NCBI GenBank assembly: GCA_945787575.1 | Contig: CALZKB010000019.1 | Coordinates: forward strand, 1-53,530 | Direction: 5' to 3' | Source: Thermoanaerobaculia bacterium | Lineage (GTDB): Bacteria > Acidobacteriota > Thermoanaerobaculia > Multivoradales > JAHEKO01 | Length of the DNA stretch: 53,530 nucleotides | In this document: one piece after another, positions 25,167-33,966 of the stretch | How positions within the stretch are numbered: position 1 is the stretch's first letter | Layout of the letters: every line of letters begins with the position of its first letter | Program-made: the position numbers and the translations under genes | The notes under the pieces: generated by a model | The model's input: the letters and a program-made list of their open reading frames with translations, nothing else | Database searches by the model: none | Told to the model about the DNA's origin: nothing

Positions 25167-25460
25167 TCAATCGAGGCATCGCCCCGAACCGGGCGAGATT
25201 GCCGTCGGTCTTGTGCTGCCAGCCCGGTAGAGAGTCATGAACTCGGAACGCAGCGAGTTGACTTGTGTTTTGTGGGCGGCAGCCAGGTCCGAGGTTTCGG
25301 CTGCATCGGTCCCGAGATCAAAGAGCTCCCTGACGGCGTGGTCGCGGACCCAGGGTCAGCTTCCATCGATCCTTGTAGAAAGCAAAATTCGGTCCCCGGT
25401 TGTCTTGCACAATCAGGTTCGACCGGGCCGGGCTCTCGTCGGGATCTACCAATGCGCAGG
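25167..25460 (-). pseudogene. C-terminal relic of a sulfatase
   Basis: Minus-strand reading gives SNLIVQDNRGPNFAFYKDRW then KLTLGP. After a one-base frame change near 25335 it gives ELFDLGTDAAETSDLAAAHK and ends with TGA at 25167. This is the usual arylsulfatase C-terminal pattern (QDN..F.....WKL, then ELFDL..D..E..DLA). The catalytic N-terminal part is absent. It lies 23 bp upstream of the decayed gene at 25143 on the same strand, so the two may once have formed one operon. Confidence 0.65.
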
Positions 25461-25519
25461 ATTGTACGCCGAGCGACTGATCAGGCCTGCAAGGAACAAT
25501 CCTTGATAGAGTAAGGATC

Positions 25520-25822
25520 ATGGCCAAGGTCACCAGCAAGCTGCAGGTCACCATCCCCAAGGCGATTGCTCGCCAGTACGGCATCGAGCCGGGCGACGAG
25601 ATCGAGTTTCGGCCGGCGGGCACCGAGATTCGCGTGCGACCGCCGCGAGCCGATCCCGTCGGTCTTGGCATCACCGAACGCCTGCGTCTCTTTCGGGTGG
25701 CAAGGCAACGGCAGCGCGAGCGGGAGGCGACGATGTCCGTCGTCGGGATCACGGCCGCGGATCGCGGGTGGACGCGGGATGAGCTCTACCGACGAGGAGA
25801 GGGGACCGGCGAGGACGGATGA
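25520..25822 (+). CDS. AbrB/MazE-type antitoxin (VapB-like)
   Basis: The product has 100 residues. The N-terminal SpoVT-AbrB swapped-hairpin domain is clear: VTSKLQVTIPKAIARQYGIE followed by GDEIEFRP. Such proteins bind DNA as dimers and neutralise a PIN toxin through the C-terminal tail, here a charged helix ending in DELYRRGEG. The stop overlaps the PIN gene by four bases (ATGA at 25819). It likely represses its own promoter. Confidence 0.85.
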   Translation: MAKVTSKLQVTIPKAIARQYGIEPGDEIEFRPAGTEIRVRPPRADPVGLGITERLRLFRVARQRQREREATMSVVGITAADRGWTRDELYRRGEGTGEDG

Positions 25823-26295
25823 GGCTCCTCGTCGACACCAACCTGCTCGTCTATGCCTACGACCCTCGCGATCCCGATAAGCAGCGAGTTGCCCTTCGAA
25901 CCCTGGAGCGAGGACTCATCGATGATCTGTTGGTCCTGCCGCATCAGGCGGTCGTCGAGTTCGTCGCCGCGGTCACCCGTCCACAGCGCGACCTCGACGA
26001 CAGGCCATTGCTCACGCGTACGGTAGCGCTCCGCGAGGCGGAGGATCTGATGAGCCAATTCCCGATGCTCTACCCCGGCGAGGCCGTGCTGAGGACCGCG
26101 TTGCGCGGTGCCTTGACCTACCAGCTGTCGTGGTTCGACGCGCACCTCTGGGCCTACGCCGAGGTTCACGGCGTCGACGAGATCCTCTCCGAGGATTGCG
26201 AGCACGGTCGGCTCTACGGCACGGTGCGAGTCCGTGACCCGTTCCTCGAGGCGGCCGACGAGGTCTACGAGCTACCGCCTTTGTACGAAGCGTGA
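25819..26295 (+). CDS. PIN-domain toxin (VapC-like)
   Basis: The product has 158 residues. The PIN ribonuclease signature starts at LLVDTNLLVYAYDP (first catalytic Asp). A conserved Glu lies in QAVVEFVAAVTRP, and later acidic residues in SWFDAHLWAYAE and ILSEDCEHG complete the Mg2+ site. It is expected to cleave RNA when freed from the antitoxin. Its start overlaps the antitoxin stop, giving coupled translation. Confidence 0.87.
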   Translation: MRLLVDTNLLVYAYDPRDPDKQRVALRTLERGLIDDLLVLPHQAVVEFVAAVTRPQRDLDDRPLLTRTVALREAEDLMSQFPMLYPGEAVLRTALRGALTYQLSWFDAHLWAYAEVHGVDEILSEDCEHGRLYGTVRVRDPFLEAADEVYELPPLYEA

Positions 26296-26363
26296 GAGGC
26301 GCGAGACGGCGCGAGAACCCTAGCGGGCGACTGCTCGCGTTGACCTGAAACTCGTCACCTAGC

Positions 26364-27203
26364 TCAGAACCTGATCTTCGCTCTGCCCCACCGGAGTCCC
26401 ACGATGGCGACGAGGAGCAGGACCAGGCTCAACCACTGATAGACGTTGGGCTGCCACCAGGGCTCGCCCGGCTGCCAGCCCGCGGCGTCGGCGCGGACCG
26501 TTTCGATCACCAACCGCCACGAGGTGTAGAGAAGCCCGAACCAGGCGGTGATCTGGCCGGGGTAGCGTCGTCGGGGGTAGGCTGTGTACAGCAGCGCGAA
26601 GATCGCCAGCGCGGCCCCGACCTCGTAGAGCTGGACCGGGTGAACCGCCAGGGTGGGGCTGCCGGCGCCGACCAAGCCGAGCTCGACTTGCCTGGCGTGT
26701 GCCATGCTCCCGCTCGGGTAGCGAACACCCCAGCTTCCGTCGGTCGGAGTGCCCCAGCAACAGCCGTTGAGGAAGCAGCCGACGCGGGTCGAGGCCAGAC
26801 CCAGGGCGCCGAGCGGCGCCACGTAGTCCATCAGGTCGAGCGGTCGTATCCCCCGCAACCGCGCGTAGAGGAAGATGACGGCGATGCCCCCGGCCAGCCC
26901 CCCGTAGTAGACGAGGCCGCCCTGCCATGGCATCAGCGCCCGGAACAGGCCGGCGCCCACACCGTGGCGGAAGTACTCCGCCGGATTGAGCGCGACGTGG
27001 AGCCAGTGGGACACGAGGACGCCGCCGGCGACGAGGAAGAGGCCGAAGTCGAACACCTGGCCGGGCCGCAAATCGACGCTCCCGGCGCGCGGAGCGCCGG
27101 CGATGTTGGCGAGCAGCATTCCCACCACCATGAAGGTCCCGTAGGCGGGAACGAGCAGCGAGCCGTCGCCGGGCAGGGGAAGCTCGAAGAGGACTGGTTG
27201 CAC
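26364..27203 (-). CDS. Lgt-family prolipoprotein diacylglyceryl transferase homologue
   Basis: The product has 279 residues with about seven membrane spans, matching Lgt length. Family marks are WQGGLVYYGGLAGG (93-106), RVGCFLNGCCWG (140-151), and HPVQLYE with a following charged loop. Lgt transfers diacylglycerol from phosphatidylglycerol to lipobox Cys in the inner membrane. Compared with E. coli Lgt, positions equivalent to His103, Asn146 and Glu151 appear as Tyr100, Cys143 and Cys148. This GCFLNGCC form occurs in a distinct branch of the family, so either it works with altered chemistry or it has another job. It lies just downstream of a coupled pair containing a lipoprotein, and this window encodes several lipobox proteins. 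Confidence 0.8.
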   Translation of the reverse strand: MQPVLFELPLPGDGSLLVPAYGTFMVVGMLLANIAGAPRAGSVDLRPGQVFDFGLFLVAGGVLVSHWLHVALNPAEYFRHGVGAGLFRALMPWQGGLVYYGGLAGGIAVIFLYARLRGIRPLDLMDYVAPLGALGLASTRVGCFLNGCCWGTPTDGSWGVRYPSGSMAHARQVELGLVGAGSPTLAVHPVQLYEVGAALAIFALLYTAYPRRRYPGQITAWFGLLYTSWRLVIETVRADAAGWQPGEPWWQPNVYQWLSLVLLLVAIVGLRWGRAKIRF

Positions 27204-27261
27204 TTACGCGGAGTCTCCCATCAGCCGCCAGCTGCCTCCCCTTCGGCGGGGTCCATCGTAT

Positions 27262-28395
27262 TCAGCAGCCGCCGGTTCTTCGCAGGATCGGTATCAGGAG
27301 CTGTTCGACCCGCGCGTTGCTGTCGATCGTCAGCGTCCCGTCGTCGTCGACGTCACCGCCGGCCCCCTGACACCAGAGAACGAGGGCGACGTGGGTCTCG
27401 TCGGGCTCGAGCGGCGTGGGCAGCGCCGAGGTGACCTCGAAGCGGCCCGACGCGACGATCTCCGTGACGGAGATCAGGCCCGGGCCTTGGTTGGCGAGCG
27501 GCACCGGAAACTCGGCGGTGCAGCCGTCGCCTAGAACGTCGTCGACGCAGATCTCGTCCGGAGTCGAGTCCCACCGTCCGGATAGGCCGTGGCCCCTCAA
27601 CGGCAGTAGGTAGGGGAAGGTGCTGTCCTGAGAGAAGTCCTTGCGGGCGAAACGCCTTCCATGGCGGGAGGGAGTGAAGCGCACGCTGAGCGAGCACCGA
27701 TCGCCGTCCAACCCTGCCATGGCCAACCAGCGACCGTCCGGATAGAGCTCCGGGTGCTCGGGATCCGGGATGTCGCAGCCGTTGTCGACGATCTCGAAGT
27801 CGGCGGCGTCGCGGCCGGTCAGAGTTCCATCGAGCTGCACCGAGACCTCGGCGTCACAGGTGTTGCTGACGACGACCTCCGCGTCGAAGGGGGCGGGGAA
27901 TCCGACGGCGACGCGCTGATCGTCCAGCCCGGCCTCGGCGAGGAGGATCTCGAAGTCGACGATTTCGGGCTCGATGCCGAGACAGGGATCGGTCCGGGCC
28001 TCGCAGAATCTCGCCTCTACCGCCAGCTCCGGTGGGCAGGGTGTCTCCTCGATCGGAGCCACCGAATCGCAGACGGCCGTTCCGGGCTCGACACACCAGG
28101 TGTCCTCGATTTGCTGGGTCACCCACCTCGTCCAGTCGGCCAAGACGGCTTCGCCGTCGGTGCGGCCGCAGGAGGAGTGAGTAAAGAACGAGCGACCCGA
28201 GTACGGCTCTTCATCGCTCGATACGGGGATCTGCTCCCCTTCGGCAGTCCGGACGTCGGCGCTGCAGTCCCAGACTTCGTAAACCTCGGCCGGCGGCTCG
28301 AGGCCGCTGGTGTCGAAGGTGGCGATCCAATGGCACCCCGGCAGCACGATGAACGCGACCAGTACGATCCGTCCGAAGAGGTTCCTGAGTCTCAT
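27262..28395 (-). CDS. Lipoprotein with Ig-like (choice-of-anchor/ASH-type) domains
   Basis: The product has 377 residues. The lipobox VLPGC (Cys21) follows a hydrophobic stretch. The middle part (VVVSNTCDAEVSVQLDGTLT, then DAADFEIVDNGC, then CSLSVRFTPSRHGRR) and the C-terminal part (FPVPLANQGPGLISVTEIVA) look like two choice-of-anchor D/ASH-type Ig modules. Many cysteines suggest disulfides. Its ATG overlaps the stop of the upstream gene (ATGA, 28395-28392), so the two are translationally coupled and probably act together at the envelope. No catalytic residues are seen. Confidence 0.75.
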   Translation of the reverse strand: MRLRNLFGRIVLVAFIVLPGCHWIATFDTSGLEPPAEVYEVWDCSADVRTAEGEQIPVSSDEEPYSGRSFFTHSSCGRTDGEAVLADWTRWVTQQIEDTWCVEPGTAVCDSVAPIEETPCPPELAVEARFCEARTDPCLGIEPEIVDFEILLAEAGLDDQRVAVGFPAPFDAEVVVSNTCDAEVSVQLDGTLTGRDAADFEIVDNGCDIPDPEHPELYPDGRWLAMAGLDGDRCSLSVRFTPSRHGRRFARKDFSQDSTFPYLLPLRGHGLSGRWDSTPDEICVDDVLGDGCTAEFPVPLANQGPGLISVTEIVASGRFEVTSALPTPLEPDETHVALVLWCQGAGGDVDDDGTLTIDSNARVEQLLIPILRRTGGC

Positions 28396-29945
28396 GGCTC
28401 TCTCCTACCCCGTGCCGGCGCAACTCTCAGCTTCTTGCTCACCCGCTTCTCGTTGCCGGCGGCGTCGACCGCGACATAGGTAACCACGTAGATGCGAGGA
28501 TCCGGGTTGGACGCAACCCGCCGCGGTGGCGCCAGGATCTCGATCTCGCGAACCGGCTTGTCGACGTACCCCCCCGGGATCGTGTCGATCAGCTCGGGAT
28601 CGTTGCAGACGACCGACTCGAGGTGGAAGCGGGCCTGGCCGCAGTCGTCCCGGACCTTGAGCCGCGGCCTGACCTTGACCGAACGCCCCTCGGCCTGCAG
28701 CACTCCTCGGGGGAGTTCCAAGACGAGCTCGGGCGGGGTGGTGTCCGTCACCCGGACGCGCGAGCGTTGCAGTGCTCGATTCTCGGACTCGTCCTCGAAG
28801 CGAAAATCGACGGCCGTCCACTCGTTCAACGGAAAGAGGGTGTCGGGCCCGACCTCGACACCGGCGACCTGCGGCTCGAGCGCGCGCGGTGCGGGATCGA
28901 CGAGGTCCTCCGCGCTGGCGGCGCCGAGAAAGGCTCGCAAGCGGCTCGACGTCCCGGGTGTGGCACCGCCCTCGACGGTGCACGGCACCGTCGTGCTCGC
29001 CGGCACGGTGATCGCGGGGGGCAGACCATCGACGACGACGAACTCACACTCGACACGGTCCATGGCACCATCATGGTCGGTCACCGTCAGCTGCAGCTTG
29101 TGGAGGAGATCCATCTCGAACGTCAGCGGGCCGAGACGCCGGCCGCGACCGAGAAAGACGTGGCTCTCTTCCCCGGTTTCCAGGTCGTAGGAGAATCGGG
29201 ACCACTGCTCGGTGGCGATGTTGGACCGCGCCCAGGTACCGTCCGGATCGGCGGAGATCGACTGGGCGATCAGCTCCAGTCCGTCGGGGCTGTTGGCGTG
29301 GGCGTAGCGCAGGGTCACGGTTCGGTTGGCGAACCGGTGGGTCATCGTCTTCGCCCACGGACAGGCGCCCTTGGTGGCGGTCCCGGGAAGGCCCTCGCCC
29401 TCGACGCCGAAGCGGGCTTCCGGAGGCCGGTTGTCATACCGGCCGTCGACATCGAGATGCACGGTCGCTTCGAGCCTCATCAAACCGCCTTCGCCCTGAC
29501 AGCCCGGGCCCTCTGCTCGACGCTGCCAGGATGTCCCATAGACCGTGAGCGGCGGCGTGAACGACAGCTGGTGTCCGGGTAGGAGGGTGCCCTCGAAGGG
29601 GCCGGTGTTGATGAGACGGTTGCAGCGGAACGGTGTGCGGTCGTCGTCGCCCAGACGCCGGCGGACAATGTCGAAGTCCCGGATCCGTGCGGTCAACCGG
29701 GGCATGGTCACCGTCCGGTCCGGATGTTCGATGAGGGTCGCCCACATCTCGCCGCTGAACTCACCCAACTCTTCGACCTCCAGGGCTACAGTCCCGGTCA
29801 CCGCGAAGCGCGCCGGCACCTCCACCGGCCAGGCGGAGAAGGCGGGGCCCGCGGTGATCAAGACTGTGAGCACGACGAGCCCTCCGCTCCGACCGAGCGG
29901 TCCGGACAGCAGTCGCGGGAACTCCGGCAGCGGCGTCTTCCTCAT
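28392..29945 (-). CDS. Secreted protein of unknown function, coupled to the downstream lipoprotein
   Basis: The product has 517 residues from ATG 29945, which has CTGGAGG upstream. An N-terminal hydrophobic segment (GGLVVLTVLITAGPAFSA) serves as signal peptide. The body is beta-rich. The last third has an Ig/HYR-like arrangement: ending YVVTYVAVDAAGNEKRVSKK, preceded by blocks such as GLPPAITVPASTTVPC and VRVTDTTPPELVLELPRG. HYR-type domains are extracellular adhesion-like modules. I do not recognise the N-terminal 300 residues. It overlaps the next gene by four bases. Confidence 0.7.
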   Translation of the reverse strand: MRKTPLPEFPRLLSGPLGRSGGLVVLTVLITAGPAFSAWPVEVPARFAVTGTVALEVEELGEFSGEMWATLIEHPDRTVTMPRLTARIRDFDIVRRRLGDDDRTPFRCNRLINTGPFEGTLLPGHQLSFTPPLTVYGTSWQRRAEGPGCQGEGGLMRLEATVHLDVDGRYDNRPPEARFGVEGEGLPGTATKGACPWAKTMTHRFANRTVTLRYAHANSPDGLELIAQSISADPDGTWARSNIATEQWSRFSYDLETGEESHVFLGRGRRLGPLTFEMDLLHKLQLTVTDHDGAMDRVECEFVVVDGLPPAITVPASTTVPCTVEGGATPGTSSRLRAFLGAASAEDLVDPAPRALEPQVAGVEVGPDTLFPLNEWTAVDFRFEDESENRALQRSRVRVTDTTPPELVLELPRGVLQAEGRSVKVRPRLKVRDDCGQARFHLESVVCNDPELIDTIPGGYVDKPVREIEILAPPRRVASNPDPRIYVVTYVAVDAAGNEKRVSKKLRVAPARGRREP

Positions 29946-30160
29946 GACGACCTCCAGCGTTCGAGGCGTTGTCTCCACACCGATGCTCCCCCGACGGTCA
30001 TCGTTGGGGATGGCGATCAAGAGAGAGCGGCGTCTTGAACCGCGAAGCTACCAGCGGGAGTCTTGCCGCCGCGTCACCCGAGCGGGGGGGCGAGGCTCAC
30101 TCGGAAGGGTGGGGCAGCGAGCCGTGCCGACCCTCGGAGCTCGTCATGCCGCTCGCGGAC

Positions 30161-32743
30161 TCAGAGCGGGGGACTGGGGCGGGTCTCTGAGCGAGGCCTC
30201 GGTCTTGGGGGACCCGCCGCTACACCGGAGTCGTCGGCGAGCAGGAAGGTGCGCGTCACCACCGTGCTGTCGCTGTAACTGTAGGGCCTGCGCATCATGT
30301 GTGGCGGACGGGCGGGCAGCCCGGCGGCCAGGGCGGGCGGCCAGCGGTAGGCGACCTCCGCCACCTTGAGCGGGACCGGCTCGGCGGAATCCACGGTCAT
30401 CTCGATCGTCACTCCCTCCGGCGGCAGGGCGTAGTAGCGCCAGCGCCACCAGCCCTCGTGGTCGGTCTCGGTGACCTTGACCGGCTCGCCGTTGAGCCGC
30501 GCCGAAACGATCCCGGCCTCTTCGCCGAAGAAGAGGTTGACGTACTCCGCCCGGCGCGGCGAGCGTAGGTGGAAGCGGAGCGTCCGCTCCTTGCCCGTGA
30601 GCTCGCTCGCCAGCATCTCGACCTCGGGCGCCGCCACCGCCGCCGCCGGTGCGGGCGCCTTCCACATCGTGGCCTCCGCCGCCGGCAGGATGGCTCCGAG
30701 CGAGCCGGCCTCCGGGTCGTCACCGAGGAGCTGGCGGGTGAAGGCGTCAGGCTCGAGGTCCGTGCTCGCCCAGTAGGTCTCGCCGGTATCGGCGTTCAGG
30801 GCGTAGAAGACCTCGTTCGGCTTGCGGTGGCGCTCGTCGAAGGGCGAGGTGAAGGCCACCACCGTCAGCAGCACCGTGGCGGCCAGTGCCGCCAGCGCCG
30901 GCACCACCCCGCGGCTGGCCTTCACGGTCTCGACGGCCGCCGGGATCAGGAGTCCCGTCGCGTGCGCCACGAGGAGCATCGCCACGCCCGGAGCGTTGAC
31001 GCCTAGGGCGAGGTAGACGAAGTAGAGGAAAGAGGCCAACCAGAGGGCTCCCGGCAGGGCGCCGGCGAGGATGGCGGCGACGTTGCGGCCGGCATCCGCG
31101 TCGGGCACGTCGCGGGTCAGCGACCAACAATGAGCCGCTGCGGCGGCGGCGAGCGGCCAGGCGAAGAGATAGCTGGCACCCGGCATCGCCCAGGTGACGC
31201 CGGCCAGCATCAGCAGCCAGACGGCCAGCGCTCCGGCGGAGAGCCCCCACACCGGGCAGGGCTTGCGGTAGAGAACGGCGAGCAGGGCACCGGCGGCTAG
31301 CAGGATGACGGCGTTGCCCCAGGCCAGCGACCCGCCTGCCGCGAGCAGCACCAGGGGGCCGGCTACCAGCACGCCGATTTCCCAGAGCGCGAGTCCCCGC
31401 GCGAGCCCCCGATAGAAGGCGAGACAGAGGGCCAGGGCCAGCAGCAGAAAGCCCAGAAGCTGCGTCTTGTGCTGGAAGAAGAGAGCCCAAAAGAGGGCGC
31501 TGTCGCCGGAGCTGCCGCCACCGATCGCCGTGAACACGCCGGTCACCGTCAACAGCACCAGCACCGGCAAGATCAACGAGGCGAGCAGGCCGAGCCCGAG
31601 CGTCTCGAAGTCGAACAGTCCCCGCCGCCGGCCAAGGAAGACGGCGGCGGCGAAGAGCGCGAGCGCCAAACCCGCGACCGGGTAGACAGCCCCAGCGGGA
31701 TAGGTCACGAAGGCGTAGCCCGCGGCGTTGAAGTAGGTGGCGTTGCCGCGCGCCGGCGGTGGCAGGTCCGCATCGCCGAGGTGCGTCGCCAGCGCCAGTG
31801 CGTAGCTGCCGGCGTGTTGGAGGGTGCCCAGGTCGAGGTGGGCCACGCTGTCACCCATGGTGTGGTAGTCGTAGAAGTTGTCGATGAAACCGAAGTTGAG
31901 CCCCGCCAGACCGGAGGCCTTCATGATCGAGAAATCGGTGTCGTTGGGCATGCGGCGGTAAACCTCGTAGCTCAACGAGTTGGCGAGCGGGAAAGGAACG
32001 GCCTGGTCGAAGGCCCGGATCAGCCCCGCGTTGCGCTCGCTGGCCTCGAACATGAACACCGGGCCGCTGCTGCCGCGCGCCTCGAAGTTGAGCACCACGC
32101 CGACGTCCTCGGCCCAGCGATGCTGGCGCACGAACGCCTGCACGCCGAGCAGGCCCGCCTCCTCGCCGTCGGTGATGACGGCGATCACGTCGTTGGCGAG
32201 CGGCCCGCGGTGCCCTAGCGCGCGCAGGGTCTCGAGGATCACCGCCACTCCGCTGCCGGCGTCGCCCGCCCCGGGGGCGCTCGGCACCGAATCGTAATGA
32301 CTCATGAGCGCCAACGCCTTGCCACCGCGGCGGCCCGGCAGGCGCGCCACGACGTTCTCCACCGTCGCCATGCGGGTGACGTTCGGTCGACGCGCGTAGT
32401 CGTAGATCATCTCGGCACGCTGCACTTCGACCTCGAGCCCGAGCGATTCCAGGGCCCGGACCACGACCTGGCGCACCTCGGCATTGGCAGGCGAGCCGAT
32501 CGGGTGAGGCCGGGAGGCGACGGCTCTCACGTGCTCCCGGGCGCGCATCGCCGAGAACTCGCCGGCCGGCGCGTCGGCAGGCCGCGGCGCCGGCGGCTGG
32601 GTGGCGATCAGCGAATACCAGGCGAGGACGAGCATGTAGAGCGGCAGGCCGAGGCTGCGCAGCGATCGGAATACGAGCGGCTGGTCAAAGAGGCTGACGC
32701 GGGGCTCCTTGTTGGCGGATTGATCGGATGAGTCGATGTCCAA
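30161..32743 (-). CDS. Membrane-bound M28-family zinc aminopeptidase
   Basis: The product has 860 residues. A short cytoplasmic N-terminus and one span (LYMLVLAWYSLIATQP) precede the M28 domain (residues 65-320). The zinc and catalytic sites are SHYDSVP (His149), GAGDAGSG (Asp161), TDGEEAG (Glu194/195), NDTDFS (Asp271) and YHTMGDS (His294). A multi-span region follows (about 350-620), then a C-terminal beta domain. This matches the ER-aminopeptidase/Fxna-like layout found in bacteria. It is expected to trim peptides outside the inner membrane. It ends 215 bp before the coupled pair's start and is separated from it by a spacer without recognisable genes. Confidence 0.88.
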   Translation of the reverse strand: MDIDSSDQSANKEPRVSLFDQPLVFRSLRSLGLPLYMLVLAWYSLIATQPPAPRPADAPAGEFSAMRAREHVRAVASRPHPIGSPANAEVRQVVVRALESLGLEVEVQRAEMIYDYARRPNVTRMATVENVVARLPGRRGGKALALMSHYDSVPSAPGAGDAGSGVAVILETLRALGHRGPLANDVIAVITDGEEAGLLGVQAFVRQHRWAEDVGVVLNFEARGSSGPVFMFEASERNAGLIRAFDQAVPFPLANSLSYEVYRRMPNDTDFSIMKASGLAGLNFGFIDNFYDYHTMGDSVAHLDLGTLQHAGSYALALATHLGDADLPPPARGNATYFNAAGYAFVTYPAGAVYPVAGLALALFAAAVFLGRRRGLFDFETLGLGLLASLILPVLVLLTVTGVFTAIGGGSSGDSALFWALFFQHKTQLLGFLLLALALCLAFYRGLARGLALWEIGVLVAGPLVLLAAGGSLAWGNAVILLAAGALLAVLYRKPCPVWGLSAGALAVWLLMLAGVTWAMPGASYLFAWPLAAAAAAHCWSLTRDVPDADAGRNVAAILAGALPGALWLASFLYFVYLALGVNAPGVAMLLVAHATGLLIPAAVETVKASRGVVPALAALAATVLLTVVAFTSPFDERHRKPNEVFYALNADTGETYWASTDLEPDAFTRQLLGDDPEAGSLGAILPAAEATMWKAPAPAAAVAAPEVEMLASELTGKERTLRFHLRSPRRAEYVNLFFGEEAGIVSARLNGEPVKVTETDHEGWWRWRYYALPPEGVTIEMTVDSAEPVPLKVAEVAYRWPPALAAGLPARPPHMMRRPYSYSDSTVVTRTFLLADDSGVAAGPPRPRPRSETRPSPPL

Positions 32744-32818
32744 GCAAGGATAGTAGAAAGTCGATCCGAACCCCTCTTGCCAGCTCCTGTAAGCTGTCGG
32801 CGGAGCGGTAACTGGCGA

Positions 32819-33676
32819 ATGGCCGGCAATCGCAAGGGAAGAGGCGCGAACCCGTGGAGATGGGTCGTGGGGCTGCTGTTCGTCCTACTGGCGATGGTGG
32901 CGCTGTATGCCACACTCCTCGTCCACCCCACTCCGCTCTTTGCCCACGGCGAGCGGATCGACGGCTTCCGCGTCTCCTCCGATCGTGTGCCCACGGTCGA
33001 TCTCGAAGAGCTGGTTGCGCAGGTCGGTGAGCGACTGGCGGCCTTCGAGCACCGGCCCGAGAGCAGGACCTACAAGGTCTACCTCTGCCACAGCCAGCGC
33101 CGCTACAGCTTCTTCGCCAGGCTCGCCCGCCGCACTCCGTCGTCACAGGCCGTCGGGCTCTCCATCCCCGGTACCATCTTCGTTTCCATGCCGCGCCTCG
33201 CAGAGCTCGCGGCCAACCAGGGCGGGCTGTTCGTGCACTCACGCTTCGAGGGAAGTCCGGCGTTCGCCATCGCCCACGAGATCGCACACTTCGGCATCAC
33301 CGACGGCCTCGGGCTGGATGCGAGCCGCTCGTTGCCAGCGTGGAAAAGCGAAGGCTGGGCCGACTACCAGGCCAACCTGGCGAGCATCCGACGCGATCCG
33401 AACTACGACCTGGCGCGGCGGATCGATCTGTTGGACGACCCCCGTCACTGGCAGGAGCCCCGGCTCAGAGCTCGCCGCTTCTACGCCTGGCAGCTCCTGG
33501 TCGAGTATCTCGCCGAGACCCGGGAATACGGGTTCGAAGACCTCAGCCGTCCCTCGGTCACCGAGTCCGAGACCTGGGCGCAAATGCGCGCCTGGCGTCA
33601 AAGCGGCCAACCGCCTCGAGAAGAGGCTGGCAGGCCGCCGGGCCGCCCTCCCCTACGAGGCCCAGGCGGACTTTAG
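32819..33676 (+). CDS. Membrane-anchored zincin-like metalloprotease
   Basis: The product has 285 residues. One N-terminal span ([20 protein letters not shown]) is followed by an external domain with HEIAHF (His153, Glu154, His157) and, about 20 residues later, SEGWADYQA, whose Glu178 would be the third zinc ligand of a gluzincin. The family is otherwise not recognised. The last 35 residues (from [15 protein letters not shown]) are low-complexity Arg/Pro/Gly. They run to a stop that touches the kinase relic, so the natural C-terminus may have been replaced. It is divergent from the M28 gene. Confidence 0.75.
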   Translation: MAGNRKGRGANPWRWVVGLLFVLLAMVALYATLLVHPTPLFAHGERIDGFRVSSDRVPTVDLEELVAQVGERLAAFEHRPESRTYKVYLCHSQRRYSFFARLARRTPSSQAVGLSIPGTIFVSMPRLAELAANQGGLFVHSRFEGSPAFAIAHEIAHFGITDGLGLDASRSLPAWKSEGWADYQANLASIRRDPNYDLARRIDLLDDPRHWQEPRLRARRFYAWQLLVEYLAETREYGFEDLSRPSVTESETWAQMRAWRQSGQPPREEAGRPPGRPPLRGPGGL

Positions 33677-33966
33677 CTCTCGATATCGGGGATGGTCGCG
33701 CAGCGGCCCCCGTAGAGCAGGATGCCGAGAGAGAAGATGTCCGAGCGGTGGTCCACCGCCTGCCCTTGGACCTGTTCGGGGGACATGTAGGGCACCGTGC
33801 CCATGACCAGACCTTCCCGGGTCAGCAGCTCGGTCTCCGCCTCGCCGGTCTCCCGTCCCACGAGCTTCGCGAGACCGAAGTCGAGGATCTTGACCCGCCC
33901 GTCTCCCGTCACCATGACGTTGGCGGGTTTCAGGTCGCGGTGGGTGATTCCCTTGGCGTGAGCGCG
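33677..33966 (-). pseudogene. Ser/Thr kinase catalytic-loop fragment
   Basis: Reading on the minus strand gives [18 protein letters not shown] (catalytic loop), [12 protein letters not shown] (DFG), [13 protein letters not shown] (activation segment) and [16 protein letters not shown], after which the match ends in unrelated residues. The N-lobe and most of the C-lobe are missing. The fragment begins one codon after the TGA of the lipoprotein gene at 33967 and is in the same frame. Read-through would fuse the two. It is most simply the remains of a kinase gene cut by a rearrangement. Confidence 0.8.

Noticed and set aside
31469-32218. Plus-strand Glu/Gly/Arg-rich frame over the M28 peptidase
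   Set aside because: It is the antisense of conserved zinc-site sequence and has no ribosome site.
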